Position numbers and translations under genes: made by a program | Virus record (IMG/VR): IMGVR_UViG_3300048839_000454 | Coordinates: 1 to 37,914 of that record | From: a virus | Length of the DNA stretch: 37,914 nt | Strand: one strand, 5' to 3' | Notes under the pieces: model-generated | Database searches by the model: none | What the model was told of the DNA's origin: nothing | What the model saw: the letters and a program-made list of their open reading frames with translations, nothing else | Shown here: in pieces, positions 20,235 to 28,081 of the stretch | How the letters are laid out: the number at the start of each line of letters is the position of its first letter | Numbering within the stretch: position 1 is the first letter of the stretch

Positions 20235-21482
20235 ATGTCGAATACGACTTTGCAGGCCGATGTCGTTGCGAAAGCAGCGCTGGCCATTCTCGAAAACGAA
20301 CTTGGGTGGGTCAACAAGCTCTATCGTGAGCATGAGGCCGAATATTCCAAGAACGTCAACGGATACAAGGTGGGCGATACGATCCGCATCCGCCGTCCGG
20401 CCGATTTCGTGGTCCGTACTGGCGCGACGCTTGATGCCAAGGACGTGATCGAAGGATACACGACTCTGGTCGTCGATCAGCAGATCGGTGTGGACTTCTC
20501 GTTCACGTCTACGGACCTAACGCTGAAGATCGAGGACTTGAGCCAGCGCGTGATCAAACCGGCCATGTCGTCTATTATCAACTACATGGCCAACGACGTT
20601 GCCACCAAAATGTATCAGGGCACCTACAATTGGGCTGGAACGGCGGGTCAGACGATCAACTCGTTTGCCGACTTCGCCAAGGGGCCTGAGCGTCTTGACG
20701 AAATGGCTGTTCCCCAGGATGGCCGCTTGGCTCTGTTGAGCCCAGCAGACTATTGGGGTCTGGTTGGAGCTCAGACTGGTCTGTTCAACGGTTCCATGGT
20801 TTCGGAAGCGTTCAAGAGCGGAACGTTGAGCCAGATCGGCAATATCAATACGTATATGTCGGCTGTGACGCCAGCACATACCAACGGCTCGGCGGACAAC
20901 ACCACGCCGCTGACTGATGGCAACTCGCAGCAGGTGACTTACGACACGGCCAAGAATACGTGGACGCAAACGATTATCACGGATGGATGGGACTCGTCGT
21001 CTACTCTGACGGCTGGAACGGTTTTCACGATTGACGGCATTTACATGGTCAATCCTAAAACCAAGGCATCGACGGGCATCCTTCAGCAGTTTGTTGTCAC
21101 CGACAACGTGACGGCAAACGCAACCACGACGGCCGACACGACGCTGACGATTGCGCCTCCGATCATCGTCACAGGCCCGCACCAGACATGCACCTATAGC
21201 GGAAACTTTGATGGCCGCACCATCACCGTTGTTGGATCTACCTCAACGGCCTACCGCCAGAACATGGTCTTCCATAAGAACGCTATGGCGTTGGCAATGG
21301 TGCCGATGGAGCTCCCGAGCGGTGCCTATGGCGCAGCCCGTGAGAGCTACAAGGACATGAGCGTTCGTGTCATCCCGATCTACGACGGCACCAACGACGT
21401 ATCCAAGTGGCGTCTTGACTTGTTATATGGTAGGAAACTACTTGACCCGCGTCTGATCACGCGCCTTTCAGGATCGGCATAA
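20235..21482 (+). CDS. Major capsid (coat) protein, P22 gp5-like
   Basis: A 415-residue protein. It starts MSNTTLQADVVAKAALAILE, then NVNGYKVGDTIRIRRPADFV and GVDFSFTSTDLTLKIEDLSQ, the pattern of the P22 coat family (HK97 fold with an inserted domain). The C-terminal quarter has YRQNMVFHKNAMALAMVPME and a final RLDLLYGRKLLDPRLITRL, both typical. Assembles the procapsid around the scaffold. Length agrees with gp5 (430). A strong hairpin follows its stop. Confidence 0.93.
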   Translation: MSNTTLQADVVAKAALAILENELGWVNKLYREHEAEYSKNVNGYKVGDTIRIRRPADFVVRTGATLDAKDVIEGYTTLVVDQQIGVDFSFTSTDLTLKIEDLSQRVIKPAMSSIINYMANDVATKMYQGTYNWAGTAGQTINSFADFAKGPERLDEMAVPQDGRLALLSPADYWGLVGAQTGLFNGSMVSEAFKSGTLSQIGNINTYMSAVTPAHTNGSADNTTPLTDGNSQQVTYDTAKNTWTQTIITDGWDSSSTLTAGTVFTIDGIYMVNPKTKASTGILQQFVVTDNVTANATTTADTTLTIAPPIIVTGPHQTCTYSGNFDGRTITVVGSTSTAYRQNMVFHKNAMALAMVPMELPSGAYGAARESYKDMSVRVIPIYDGTNDVSKWRLDLLYGRKLLDPRLITRLSGSA

Positions 21483-21495
21483 TAGTTGACTTAAA

Positions 21496-21539
21496 CACCC
21501 GGCTGGCGGTATGTTACTTGTAACAGAGTCAGCCGGGTG
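21496..21539 (+). other. Compound hairpin between coat and HNH gene
   Basis: Outer arms CACCCGGCTG (21496-21505) and CAGCCGGGTG (21530-21539), a 10-bp perfect stem. Inner arms TGTTAC (21512-21517) and GTAACA (21520-21525) around TT. No T-run follows. The GGGTG that could serve as ribosome site of the HNH gene (ATG 21545) is in the 3' arm, so the stem would hide it. Confidence 0.75.
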
Positions 21540-21544
21540 ACAAT

Positions 21545-22144
21545 ATGAAAAAATGCTCAGTTGAAGGATGTAGTGAGTGGGCAGAGGCAAAAGGATATTG
21601 CCCACGGCACTATCAAGTTTGGCGTCGGCATGGTGATCCAACCAAGGCAAAATACCGTGTTGGTATTTCCGTTACTGAAAGGTTCATGCAATACGTAACG
21701 CCTGTGTCTGGATGTTGGGAATGGAAGGGTTACAGAGACCAAAACGGATATGGCCGCTTGAATATCAAGCAGCCCGATAAGCGATACATTCCGTTTCTAG
21801 CGCATCGTGTTTCTTGGGAAATATTCCGATTCAAGCTGACATCTGATCAGCATGTCTGTCACAAGTGCGATAATCCCGCCTGCGTCAATCCTGAGCATCT
21901 ATTCGTTGGTGATCCGGCCGCCAACTGTGAAGACAAGATTGCCAAGGGCCGAATGCGCTATGGCGTCTCTCGCGGTGAAAAGCACGGTTGCTCGAAACTG
22001 ACAGAGGCTCAAGTTCTGGAAATACGGTCAAGTAAAGGGCCGTCACGTATCGTTGCAGAGAACTACGGCATATCAGGCCGTCAAGTTAGAGACATCAGGA
22101 CAGGGAAATCCTGGAAACACCTGAGCGAAAAAGAGGCACGATGA
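21545..22144 (+). CDS. HNH homing-type endonuclease, paralogue of the one at 7030
   Basis: A 199-residue protein with an N-terminal zinc finger (CSVEGC, then AKGYCPRHYQVWRRHGDP), an HNH core (AHRVSWEIF, DQHVCHKCDNPACVNPEHLF with the H and N residues) and a C-terminal helix-turn-helix (SRIVAENYGISGRQVRDIR). It has the same three-part plan as the endonuclease at 7030. It sits between coat and gp4, an interruption of the P22 head operon, as expected of a mobile endonuclease gene. It is AT-richer than its neighbours. Translation is probably limited by the hairpin in front. Confidence 0.88.
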   Translation: MKKCSVEGCSEWAEAKGYCPRHYQVWRRHGDPTKAKYRVGISVTERFMQYVTPVSGCWEWKGYRDQNGYGRLNIKQPDKRYIPFLAHRVSWEIFRFKLTSDQHVCHKCDNPACVNPEHLFVGDPAANCEDKIAKGRMRYGVSRGEKHGCSKLTEAQVLEIRSSKGPSRIVAENYGISGRQVRDIRTGKSWKHLSEKEAR

Positions 22145-22548
22145 CGGTTACGTTGAAGAAGAAACCTAAGAACATTTGGCTGGCCATTCCGAGCTACGGC
22201 GGGCAGGCCACGATTGCGACTTATAAGAGCATCATCCACGATATGTTTAGGCTTGTCATGGATGGGCATTCGGAAATCTGGCGCGTGCTGAAACCGGGCG
22301 GTTTTTTTGTCGGAACGTCTCCGGCTTGGAACTCGCCATGGGCCTGGGGAGATCCGGGTCATACGCGGATTATGAGCCGGGAATGCCTGATTTATCTGGA
22401 TCAGACGGAGTACCGGCAAATCGGGCATACGCCGATGACGGACTATCGATTTTGCTACAAGGCGGATCTCGAAGTCGTGGCGAGCGAACACAACAACGGT
22501 ACGTATTTTTACGGCCTGAAGGCTCACAAGCCAGCGAGGACGATATGA
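22141..22548 (+). CDS. Chimeric remnant: glycosyltransferase-like start fused to methyltransferase end
   Basis: A 135-residue protein. The first 38 or so residues (NIWLAIPSYGGQATIATYKS) look like the start of phage GT-A-type proteins. From EIWRVLKPGGFFVGTSP onward, including WAWGDPGHTRIMS, it looks like the C-terminal half of a class I SAM methyltransferase. The Rossmann SAM-binding half is absent, so no methyl transfer is expected. It probably arose by an in-frame deletion joining two adjacent genes. It overlaps the HNH stop (ATGA). Confidence 0.65.
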   Translation: MTVTLKKKPKNIWLAIPSYGGQATIATYKSIIHDMFRLVMDGHSEIWRVLKPGGFFVGTSPAWNSPWAWGDPGHTRIMSRECLIYLDQTEYRQIGHTPMTDYRFCYKADLEVVASEHNNGTYFYGLKAHKPARTI

Positions 22549-22709
22549 CTCTCAAAGAATTAAAACACAAGTATTCAGGCCAAGCTATTCCGGAATGGGA
22601 GCTGGTCAAGGCCGGATTGAAACAGTCAGACACCGTTGAAAAGCGCGGACCTGGCAGACCGAAAAAGGTAGTGGTGGAAGAAGATGGCGACAGCGACACA
22701 AATAGCTGA
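22545..22709 (+). CDS. 54-residue protein with AT-hook-like motif
   Basis: MTLKELKHKYSGQAIPEWEL, then KRGPGRPKKVVVEED. RGPGRPKK fits the AT-hook pattern (P-GRP core flanked by basic residues), which binds the minor groove of AT-rich DNA. ATG 22545 makes an ATGA overlap with the chimeric gene; the end overlaps the gp4-like gene. Confidence 0.65.
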   Translation: MTLKELKHKYSGQAIPEWELVKAGLKQSDTVEKRGPGRPKKVVVEEDGDSDTNS

Positions 22710-23244
22710 GCGCGCCCTTAAGCGCTTGGGGATTGTCCAGTCTGGTGAATCAGCTTCGTCGGTTGATATTGCGGATGCTTCGGAAGCGCTGAACGCCATG
22801 ATTGAAAGCTGGAATGCGGAAGGTCTGAGTGGTAACGCGATTCCCTATGATAGCCGGTTCGAGCACGGCATTATCGCCATGCTCGCGGTGCGGATTGCAG
22901 AGGATTACGGGGTAACACCTGGTCAGGTTGTCGTGCGCGATGCTGACAATGGATGGCTTGCGATCCAGGCCGCGCACTTTGCCGTGCCTGAAAGCAAATT
23001 CGAAACCGCCTTGATCAATTCAGGTCCGTTTGGAGGGGATGATATCATTCTCAACGCGCCGTCGAACTATGGAGCATGGGCGGCGTCCACGGACTACGAT
23101 CTGCGTACGTTCGTTGTGAACGGGTCCAACCTGTACGAATGCACCATGGCGGGCACATCCGCATCGAGCGGCGGCCCGTCTGGGACTGAAACATCCATTA
23201 CGGACGGCACGGTTGTCTGGTGCTGGCGGCGGGTGACGGCGTAA
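22684..23244 (+). CDS. P22 gp4-like head-completion protein with extra C-terminal domain
   Basis: A 186-residue protein. The first 130 residues start MATATQIAERALKRLGIVQS and have EALNAMIESWNAEGLSGNAI, then RIAEDYGV, the hallmark of gp4/tail-accessory-factor proteins that plug the portal after packaging. The last 60 (GAWAASTDYDLRTFVVNGSN, then GTVVWCWRRV) look like a small carbohydrate-binding module, as appended to many virion proteins. P22 gp4 has 166 residues. Confidence 0.8.
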   Translation: MATATQIAERALKRLGIVQSGESASSVDIADASEALNAMIESWNAEGLSGNAIPYDSRFEHGIIAMLAVRIAEDYGVTPGQVVVRDADNGWLAIQAAHFAVPESKFETALINSGPFGGDDIILNAPSNYGAWAASTDYDLRTFVVNGSNLYECTMAGTSASSGGPSGTETSITDGTVVWCWRRVTA

Positions 23245-24674
23245 TGCCTATCGTTCCCATCTCCCTTGCGACGCAATCCAACGCATCACGGTTCCGTCAG
23301 GAAGGCTCAGCCCGGCTCGTGAACTGCTACACCGAGGAGACTGGCGAGGATGCCAAGGCCCCGATGACGGTCTATGCCAGTTCCGGTCTTGACGTTTACA
23401 CAACGGTTCCAGCAACCGGCACGGCGTCTGGCGTCACAGGCGTGCGCGCCATGCTGGCGACGGACGATTATCTTTATGTGGTGGCTGGTCGCAATGTGAC
23501 GGCCATCAGCCGTCTTGGCGTGCAGACGGCCATCATCACGCTTCCCGGTGACGGCGATGTTTATCTCGCCTCCAACCGGCGCTCGCCGACGCCGGAAGTC
23601 GCCCTGGTGTCGGATGGCGTCGGGCGCATCATAACCGGCACCTCGATTGCGACGATAACGGATGCCGACCTGCCGCCGCCGGTGTCCGTGTCGGTGCTGG
23701 ATGGTTATTTCCTGTTTCCGACCACGTTCGACCGGGTGTTCATCTCAGGCGAGGACAACGGCACCGCGATAGCCCCGCTCGATTTCGGCCGGGCGCAGCG
23801 GCAACCCGACAACACGCTGTTTGCCCTTGGCGGTGAGCGTGACGCCATGATCTTTGGCGAGCGGACGGTGGAATGGTGGGCCAACAGCCCGGATGGCAGC
23901 GGCGGTTTTCCGTTCGTGCCGATTTCCTCCATCAATCTGGGCTGCGCCGGGGCCAAAACCGTGGTGCAGCTGGATCGCGCCGTAGCCTGGATCGCCAACG
24001 ATGGCACGGCGCGCATTCAGGACGGCTATTCGGGCCGCAGGATCTCGACGCACGCGCAGGAACGCATGATCTCCAGCGCGACAACGACGATTTACGGCTA
24101 CGGCTGGAACGACACCACGACGGGACATGCCTGGCTGGCCTGGACGTGCGATAGCTGGACGATCAGCTACAACATGCGCACCGGCTTGTGGTCTGAGCGC
24201 AAGAGCTTCCAGAGGAGCAATTGGCGCGGCGCCAACGCCGTGCGCTGGATGGGCATGACGTTGATCGGGGATTACCAGACGGGTGCCATCTACCGGGTGG
24301 ACCGGGATGTGGCAACCGAAGGCGGGGAACCCATCATCATGGAAATGATCCCGCCAGTGATCCATTCGGCCCCCTATGGCATGCGGATTAATGCCCTGTT
24401 CGTGGATGCGGTGACGGGTGTCGGGTCCGGCAGCCCGCTTGAAGAAAACGCGAACCCCGTCTTGATGGTCTCGACTTCGAACGATGGCGGACAGACGTTC
24501 GGGGCGGAACGCCGGATCGAGCTTGGCGCTGCTGGCGACCGGCTCAGACGGCTGAAAACCTACCGGCTCGGCATGTTCGGGCCGAACGGCTGCACGCTGC
24601 GGCTGGCCTGCTCGGCTTCTGTTGCGCGGGCGATTTCAGGCCTCAACATTGATGCGGACAGACTGGCAGCCTGA
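23244..24674 (+). CDS. P22 gp10-like packaged-DNA stabilisation protein
   Basis: A 476-residue beta-propeller-type protein beginning MPIVPISLATQSNASRFRQE, then SARLVNCYTEETGED. EDNGTAIAPLDFGRAQRQPD and ALGGERDAMIFGERTVEWWA near the middle are typical of the gp10 family. Forms the ring between gp4 and the needle. Start ATG 23244 shares its first base with the upstream TAA; an earlier in-frame start at 23220 lies within the previous gene. P22 gp10 is 472 residues. Confidence 0.9.
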   Translation: MPIVPISLATQSNASRFRQEGSARLVNCYTEETGEDAKAPMTVYASSGLDVYTTVPATGTASGVTGVRAMLATDDYLYVVAGRNVTAISRLGVQTAIITLPGDGDVYLASNRRSPTPEVALVSDGVGRIITGTSIATITDADLPPPVSVSVLDGYFLFPTTFDRVFISGEDNGTAIAPLDFGRAQRQPDNTLFALGGERDAMIFGERTVEWWANSPDGSGGFPFVPISSINLGCAGAKTVVQLDRAVAWIANDGTARIQDGYSGRRISTHAQERMISSATTTIYGYGWNDTTTGHAWLAWTCDSWTISYNMRTGLWSERKSFQRSNWRGANAVRWMGMTLIGDYQTGAIYRVDRDVATEGGEPIIMEMIPPVIHSAPYGMRINALFVDAVTGVGSGSPLEENANPVLMVSTSNDGGQTFGAERRIELGAAGDRLRRLKTYRLGMFGPNGCTLRLACSASVARAISGLNIDADRLAA

Positions 24675-25330
24675 TGGCCAACGTCAATATCCCGGCCGCC
24701 AGCGTCCCGATCATAAGGCCAGATGGCAAGCCGGTCCTGGTCGAGAAGCCCTGGTATCAACTGCTGCAGGAACTGGCGCGGGCTCACAACGATCTCGCGG
24801 CGGATAACGCGCTCGATACCGATCTGGCCAGTGAGGTAACCGGCGTTCTGCCCGTTGCCAATGGCGGGACCGGCAAGGCGACGTTGAGCACATATCAGGT
24901 AATCGCAGGCGGCACGACCGCGACGGGAGCATTGCAGCAGGTTGGAGCCGGCACATCAGGCAATCCGCTGCTATCGAATGGGGCGTCTGCTTTGCCCTCG
25001 TTTGGCGCGATGACCGTCACGGACTGTGTTTCAGGCATCATCCAGTATCCGGAAGCGCAGGATTATGTGGTCTGGATCAACGTCCCCTTTGCGATCACGG
25101 TTAAGACCATGACGACGCGGTGCTCAACGGGAACCTGCACGCTGACGGCCAAGAAGAACACGACCGCCATAACCGGGCTTGCCAATTCCGTCTCGACGAC
25201 AGAGGTCACTAACACGGCGTCGGGTGGCAATGTCTTTGCGGCGGGTGATGATCTTCGATTTACGGTCAGCAGCCTGTCGGGCGCTGAGAACGTCTGGTTC
25301 AGCGTCAAGTTCGAGCGAGCCGTTCCGTGA
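24674..25330 (+). CDS. Tail protein at needle/fibre position
   Basis: A 218-residue protein. A short helical start (KPWYQLLQELARAHNDL) leads to LPVANGGTGKATLS, a motif common at the neck of fibre stalks, then a beta-rich end with cysteines (RCSTGTCTLTAKKNT). The gene lies where P22 has gp26 (needle). It could be the needle/hub or a small fibre. Both neighbours overlap or touch it. Confidence 0.65.
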   Translation: MANVNIPAASVPIIRPDGKPVLVEKPWYQLLQELARAHNDLAADNALDTDLASEVTGVLPVANGGTGKATLSTYQVIAGGTTATGALQQVGAGTSGNPLLSNGASALPSFGAMTVTDCVSGIIQYPEAQDYVVWINVPFAITVKTMTTRCSTGTCTLTAKKNTTAITGLANSVSTTEVTNTASGGNVFAAGDDLRFTVSSLSGAENVWFSVKFERAVP

Positions 25331-26001
25331 GGTGCGTGATCGTCGGCGGGTTCCCGATAGAAACGCCGTCGCTGTCCTATGTCGATGAGACAGGCTATAT
25401 CGGCGCGCATTCGTCCTATTCGTTTTCCGGGAATTTCGGGACGGCTCCCAAGGGACTGAACAAGCGCCGGGCATGGGTGTTGCTGCGGTACACATCAGTT
25501 AGCGGTGTATCTCCAAACGTGACAAGCCAGACCATTGGCGGGGTCTCCGCAACCATCCACTGGCAGCCGCGCGTGACGGCTGTCACGACACTGGTGCATG
25601 ATTTCGTGCTGATGTCGGCTGAGGTCAACTCAGGCACATCACTGACGGTGTCGTTTAATACGGGGGCGACGCTGTCAAACGCTGTGATGTTCAAGACTAT
25701 CAATCTCGGATCGACGCTGCACAGCACGGATACGGGTGCGTCAACGACCACGGCGGCTCTATCGTTGAGCACGCCAGCGGGCGGGGCCATCGTCGCGCTC
25801 GGGATGTGCGGGTATAGCCCGCCAGACGTTCCAAGTTCGGCGTCGTGCGATAACCTGACGACGCTGGCCTACACGACGAACAACTTGTTCTCAGGCAAGA
25901 TTTTTGTCAGCGCGCAAAGCAGCCTTGGCTGCACGTACCGTCCCTTGCCAGCATCCGCAACCCGGTCTGAAGCCATCGGCTTTGGCATCAAGGCGACCTA
26001 A
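25327..26001 (+). CDS. Beta-rich virion protein at gp14 position
   Basis: A 224-residue protein starting at GTG 25327 in GTGA overlap with the previous stop. It is Ser/Thr/Gly-rich with many short strands (VIVGGFPIETPSLSYVDETG, TPAGGAIVALGMCGY) and several cysteines. No domain recognised. Similar small beta proteins often decorate the tail or cap the needle. P22 gene 14 lies at this place, but I see no resemblance. Confidence 0.6.
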   Translation: MRCVIVGGFPIETPSLSYVDETGYIGAHSSYSFSGNFGTAPKGLNKRRAWVLLRYTSVSGVSPNVTSQTIGGVSATIHWQPRVTAVTTLVHDFVLMSAEVNSGTSLTVSFNTGATLSNAVMFKTINLGSTLHSTDTGASTTTAALSLSTPAGGAIVALGMCGYSPPDVPSSASCDNLTTLAYTTNNLFSGKIFVSAQSSLGCTYRPLPASATRSEAIGFGIKAT

Positions 26002-26029
26002 TTAACGTCCAGCCAAATAGGAGGCGGCC

Positions 26030-26854
26030 ATTTCTTTCTTCGGATCACTGACGGGCTCTGACCAGCGCCGCGACATGAGGAACGCCTACGCCGACTCGAC
26101 GGCGACGGTGAACAAGGGCTATGACGCGGCACGCGGCAATCTGGCATCCGGCTATGGCGCGGCCAATCAGGCCTACGGGCAGGCCCGCACGGATGTCAAC
26201 TCCGGCTACCAGAACGCTCTATCGTCTCTGGCGAGCGGCACGAACAATGCCGTAGGAGCCTATCAGCCCTATTCTGAAACCGGACAGAACGCGAACGCGC
26301 TGTACGGCAATGCGCTCGGTCTCAACGGGGCAGCGGCGCAGCAGACCTTCCAGCAAAACTATCAGGCCGATCCGTTCCGCGATGCCAACGCGGATTTCGC
26401 CAACGAGGCGCTGATGCGCACGCTGAACGCCCGGGGCTTGAGCGGCTCCGGCACGGCCGCCGCCGCTGTGGCGAGTGAAAGCCTGCGCCGGGGATCTGAG
26501 GACTACAACAACTATCTCAACCGGCTGTCGGGTCTGCAAGCCCAAGGCCAGCAGACGGCTGGGAGCTTGGCGAACCTCTATGCCAACCAGGGCCAGCAGG
26601 GCGCGCAGTACGGCATGCAGACGGGTTCCGATCTCGCCAACATCCAGGGCAACCGCGCCGCGACCGGGTACAACTACGGGGTTGGCCAGGCGGGGCTCGA
26701 TACCGATCAGGCGATAACCAATGCCGGCAACCGGATCAACCTCGGCAACGCGCAGGCCGCCTCGCGCGGCATCCTCGGCAACAACCTGATGAGCCTGCTG
26801 GGCACCGCCGTCAATGCCTACGGCACGTTCAACGGCATTCCGAAAACGAAGTGA
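26030..26854 (+). CDS. gp7-like ejection protein with ATT start
   Basis: A 274-residue Ala/Gly/Asn/Gln-rich protein, as in P22 gp7 (229). The only start with a real ribosome site is ATT at 26030: AGGAGG at 26019-26024, five bases away. It adds ISFFGSLTGSDQRRD before the first ATG (26075). Many relatives begin MSFFG, so the first codon looks like an ATG changed to ATT, either genuine or a sequencing error. The first ATG has no ribosome site. Ejected before gp20/gp16 to form the channel. Confidence 0.72.
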   Translation: MSFFGSLTGSDQRRDMRNAYADSTATVNKGYDAARGNLASGYGAANQAYGQARTDVNSGYQNALSSLASGTNNAVGAYQPYSETGQNANALYGNALGLNGAAAQQTFQQNYQADPFRDANADFANEALMRTLNARGLSGSGTAAAAVASESLRRGSEDYNNYLNRLSGLQAQGQQTAGSLANLYANQGQQGAQYGMQTGSDLANIQGNRAATGYNYGVGQAGLDTDQAITNAGNRINLGNAQAASRGILGNNLMSLLGTAVNAYGTFNGIPKTK

Positions 26855-26863
26855 GGACGACAG

Positions 26864-28081
26864 ATGCCGCAGCTTCCCGCCCTTCAGCTCGATCCCCGCA
26901 ATGCGTTGCTGGACCTGACGCCGGTCAACAACGCGCTGATGGGGATCCAGAGGCAGCAAAATGCCAATCGTGATTATGCGATGCAGCAGGACGAGCTTGC
27001 CATGCGCAAGCAATCGCATGACCTGCAGGCGCAGAACTACCAGCGCCAGTGGAAGCAGCAGGACGTCGAGAACATGGGCAAGCGGGCCATGGCCATCGAC
27101 GCCATGGCAGACGGCCCACAAAAGCAGGCGGCGTGGCAGAGGATAGTTCAAAGCCATGGTGCGGACGGCCTGTCACCGGAAGAACTGGATTACCGTACCG
27201 GGCCTAAGATGATGGCGGCGCAGGCGGGACTCTACCGCGATCCCATGGACGTCGAGGCCAAGCGGCTCGATATGGATTACAAGCGGGCGCAGATTGCGAA
27301 AACGAACAGGGATGCGGCAGACGCTGGCAGCAGCTACGGCAAGAATGGCGCAGTCGTACAGGGCCCGGACGGGAGCTATTATGCTGTGCGCTATGGTGCT
27401 GATGGAACCGAGCGCATCAACAAGCTGGAGGTTGGCGGCCAGAACGTATCGCCCGCGCGCGGCGTCGATGTTGTCGGAAACACCATGTACGACAAATCGA
27501 CAGGCAAGACGGTGGGCGACGTTACTCAGGCTCTTGCCGGTGCCGAAACGGCGAAGGTTCAGGGGAAAGCAATTGGCGAGGGAGCGTTGGCGCTTCCGAA
27601 AGCCCGCGTTGCACTTGAACAGTACAACGAGCAAGAGAAGGTTGTTCAGGATTCAATCGACAAGGCGATAAGTCAGTCCAACGGATGGACAACAGGGCTT
27701 TTCGGCAGTGCGTCCAGCTTCGTCCCAGGAACTCCAGCGCACAATCTCTCCAATACGCTCAACACCATCAAATCAAACCTTGGCTTCGATAAGCTGCAGG
27801 CCATGCGGGATGCTTCGCCGACAGGCGGCGCGCTTGGTCAGGTTTCAGATATGGAAAACCGTTTGCTTCAATCGGTCTGGGGCTCAGTCGAGCAGTCGCA
27901 GACCAAGGAGCAGCTTGTTGAGAACATGCAACAAATAAAGAACATCCGCGCACGCTTCGCCACTCTCAAGCAGCAGGCCTATGAGGAAGACGTGAAGCGG
28001 TTCGGGGCTGCAAACGTTCCAAATCCCGAGACGGGAACCATGCCGAAGACGAATGCGCCAGATCCTCTAGGAATCCGCTAA
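26864..28081 (+). CDS. gp20-like ejection protein
   Basis: A 405-residue largely helical protein (P22 gp20 is 471). The N-terminal half is Gln/Asp-rich with a coiled region (QNANRDYAMQQDELAMRKQS). The C-terminal quarter has NTLNTIKSNLGFDKLQAMRD and MENRLLQSVWGSVEQSQ, typical of phage ejection proteins. Delivered into the periplasm to help DNA cross the envelope. It ends flush with the next ATG. Confidence 0.8.
   Translation: MPQLPALQLDPRNALLDLTPVNNALMGIQRQQNANRDYAMQQDELAMRKQSHDLQAQNYQRQWKQQDVENMGKRAMAIDAMADGPQKQAAWQRIVQSHGADGLSPEELDYRTGPKMMAAQAGLYRDPMDVEAKRLDMDYKRAQIAKTNRDAADAGSSYGKNGAVVQGPDGSYYAVRYGADGTERINKLEVGGQNVSPARGVDVVGNTMYDKSTGKTVGDVTQALAGAETAKVQGKAIGEGALALPKARVALEQYNEQEKVVQDSIDKAISQSNGWTTGLFGSASSFVPGTPAHNLSNTLNTIKSNLGFDKLQAMRDASPTGGALGQVSDMENRLLQSVWGSVEQSQTKEQLVENMQQIKNIRARFATLKQQAYEEDVKRFGAANVPNPETGTMPKTNAPDPLGIR

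Noticed and set aside
26219-27157. 312-residue minus-strand ORF
   Set aside because: Antisense of the ejection-protein genes; no motif or ribosome site.
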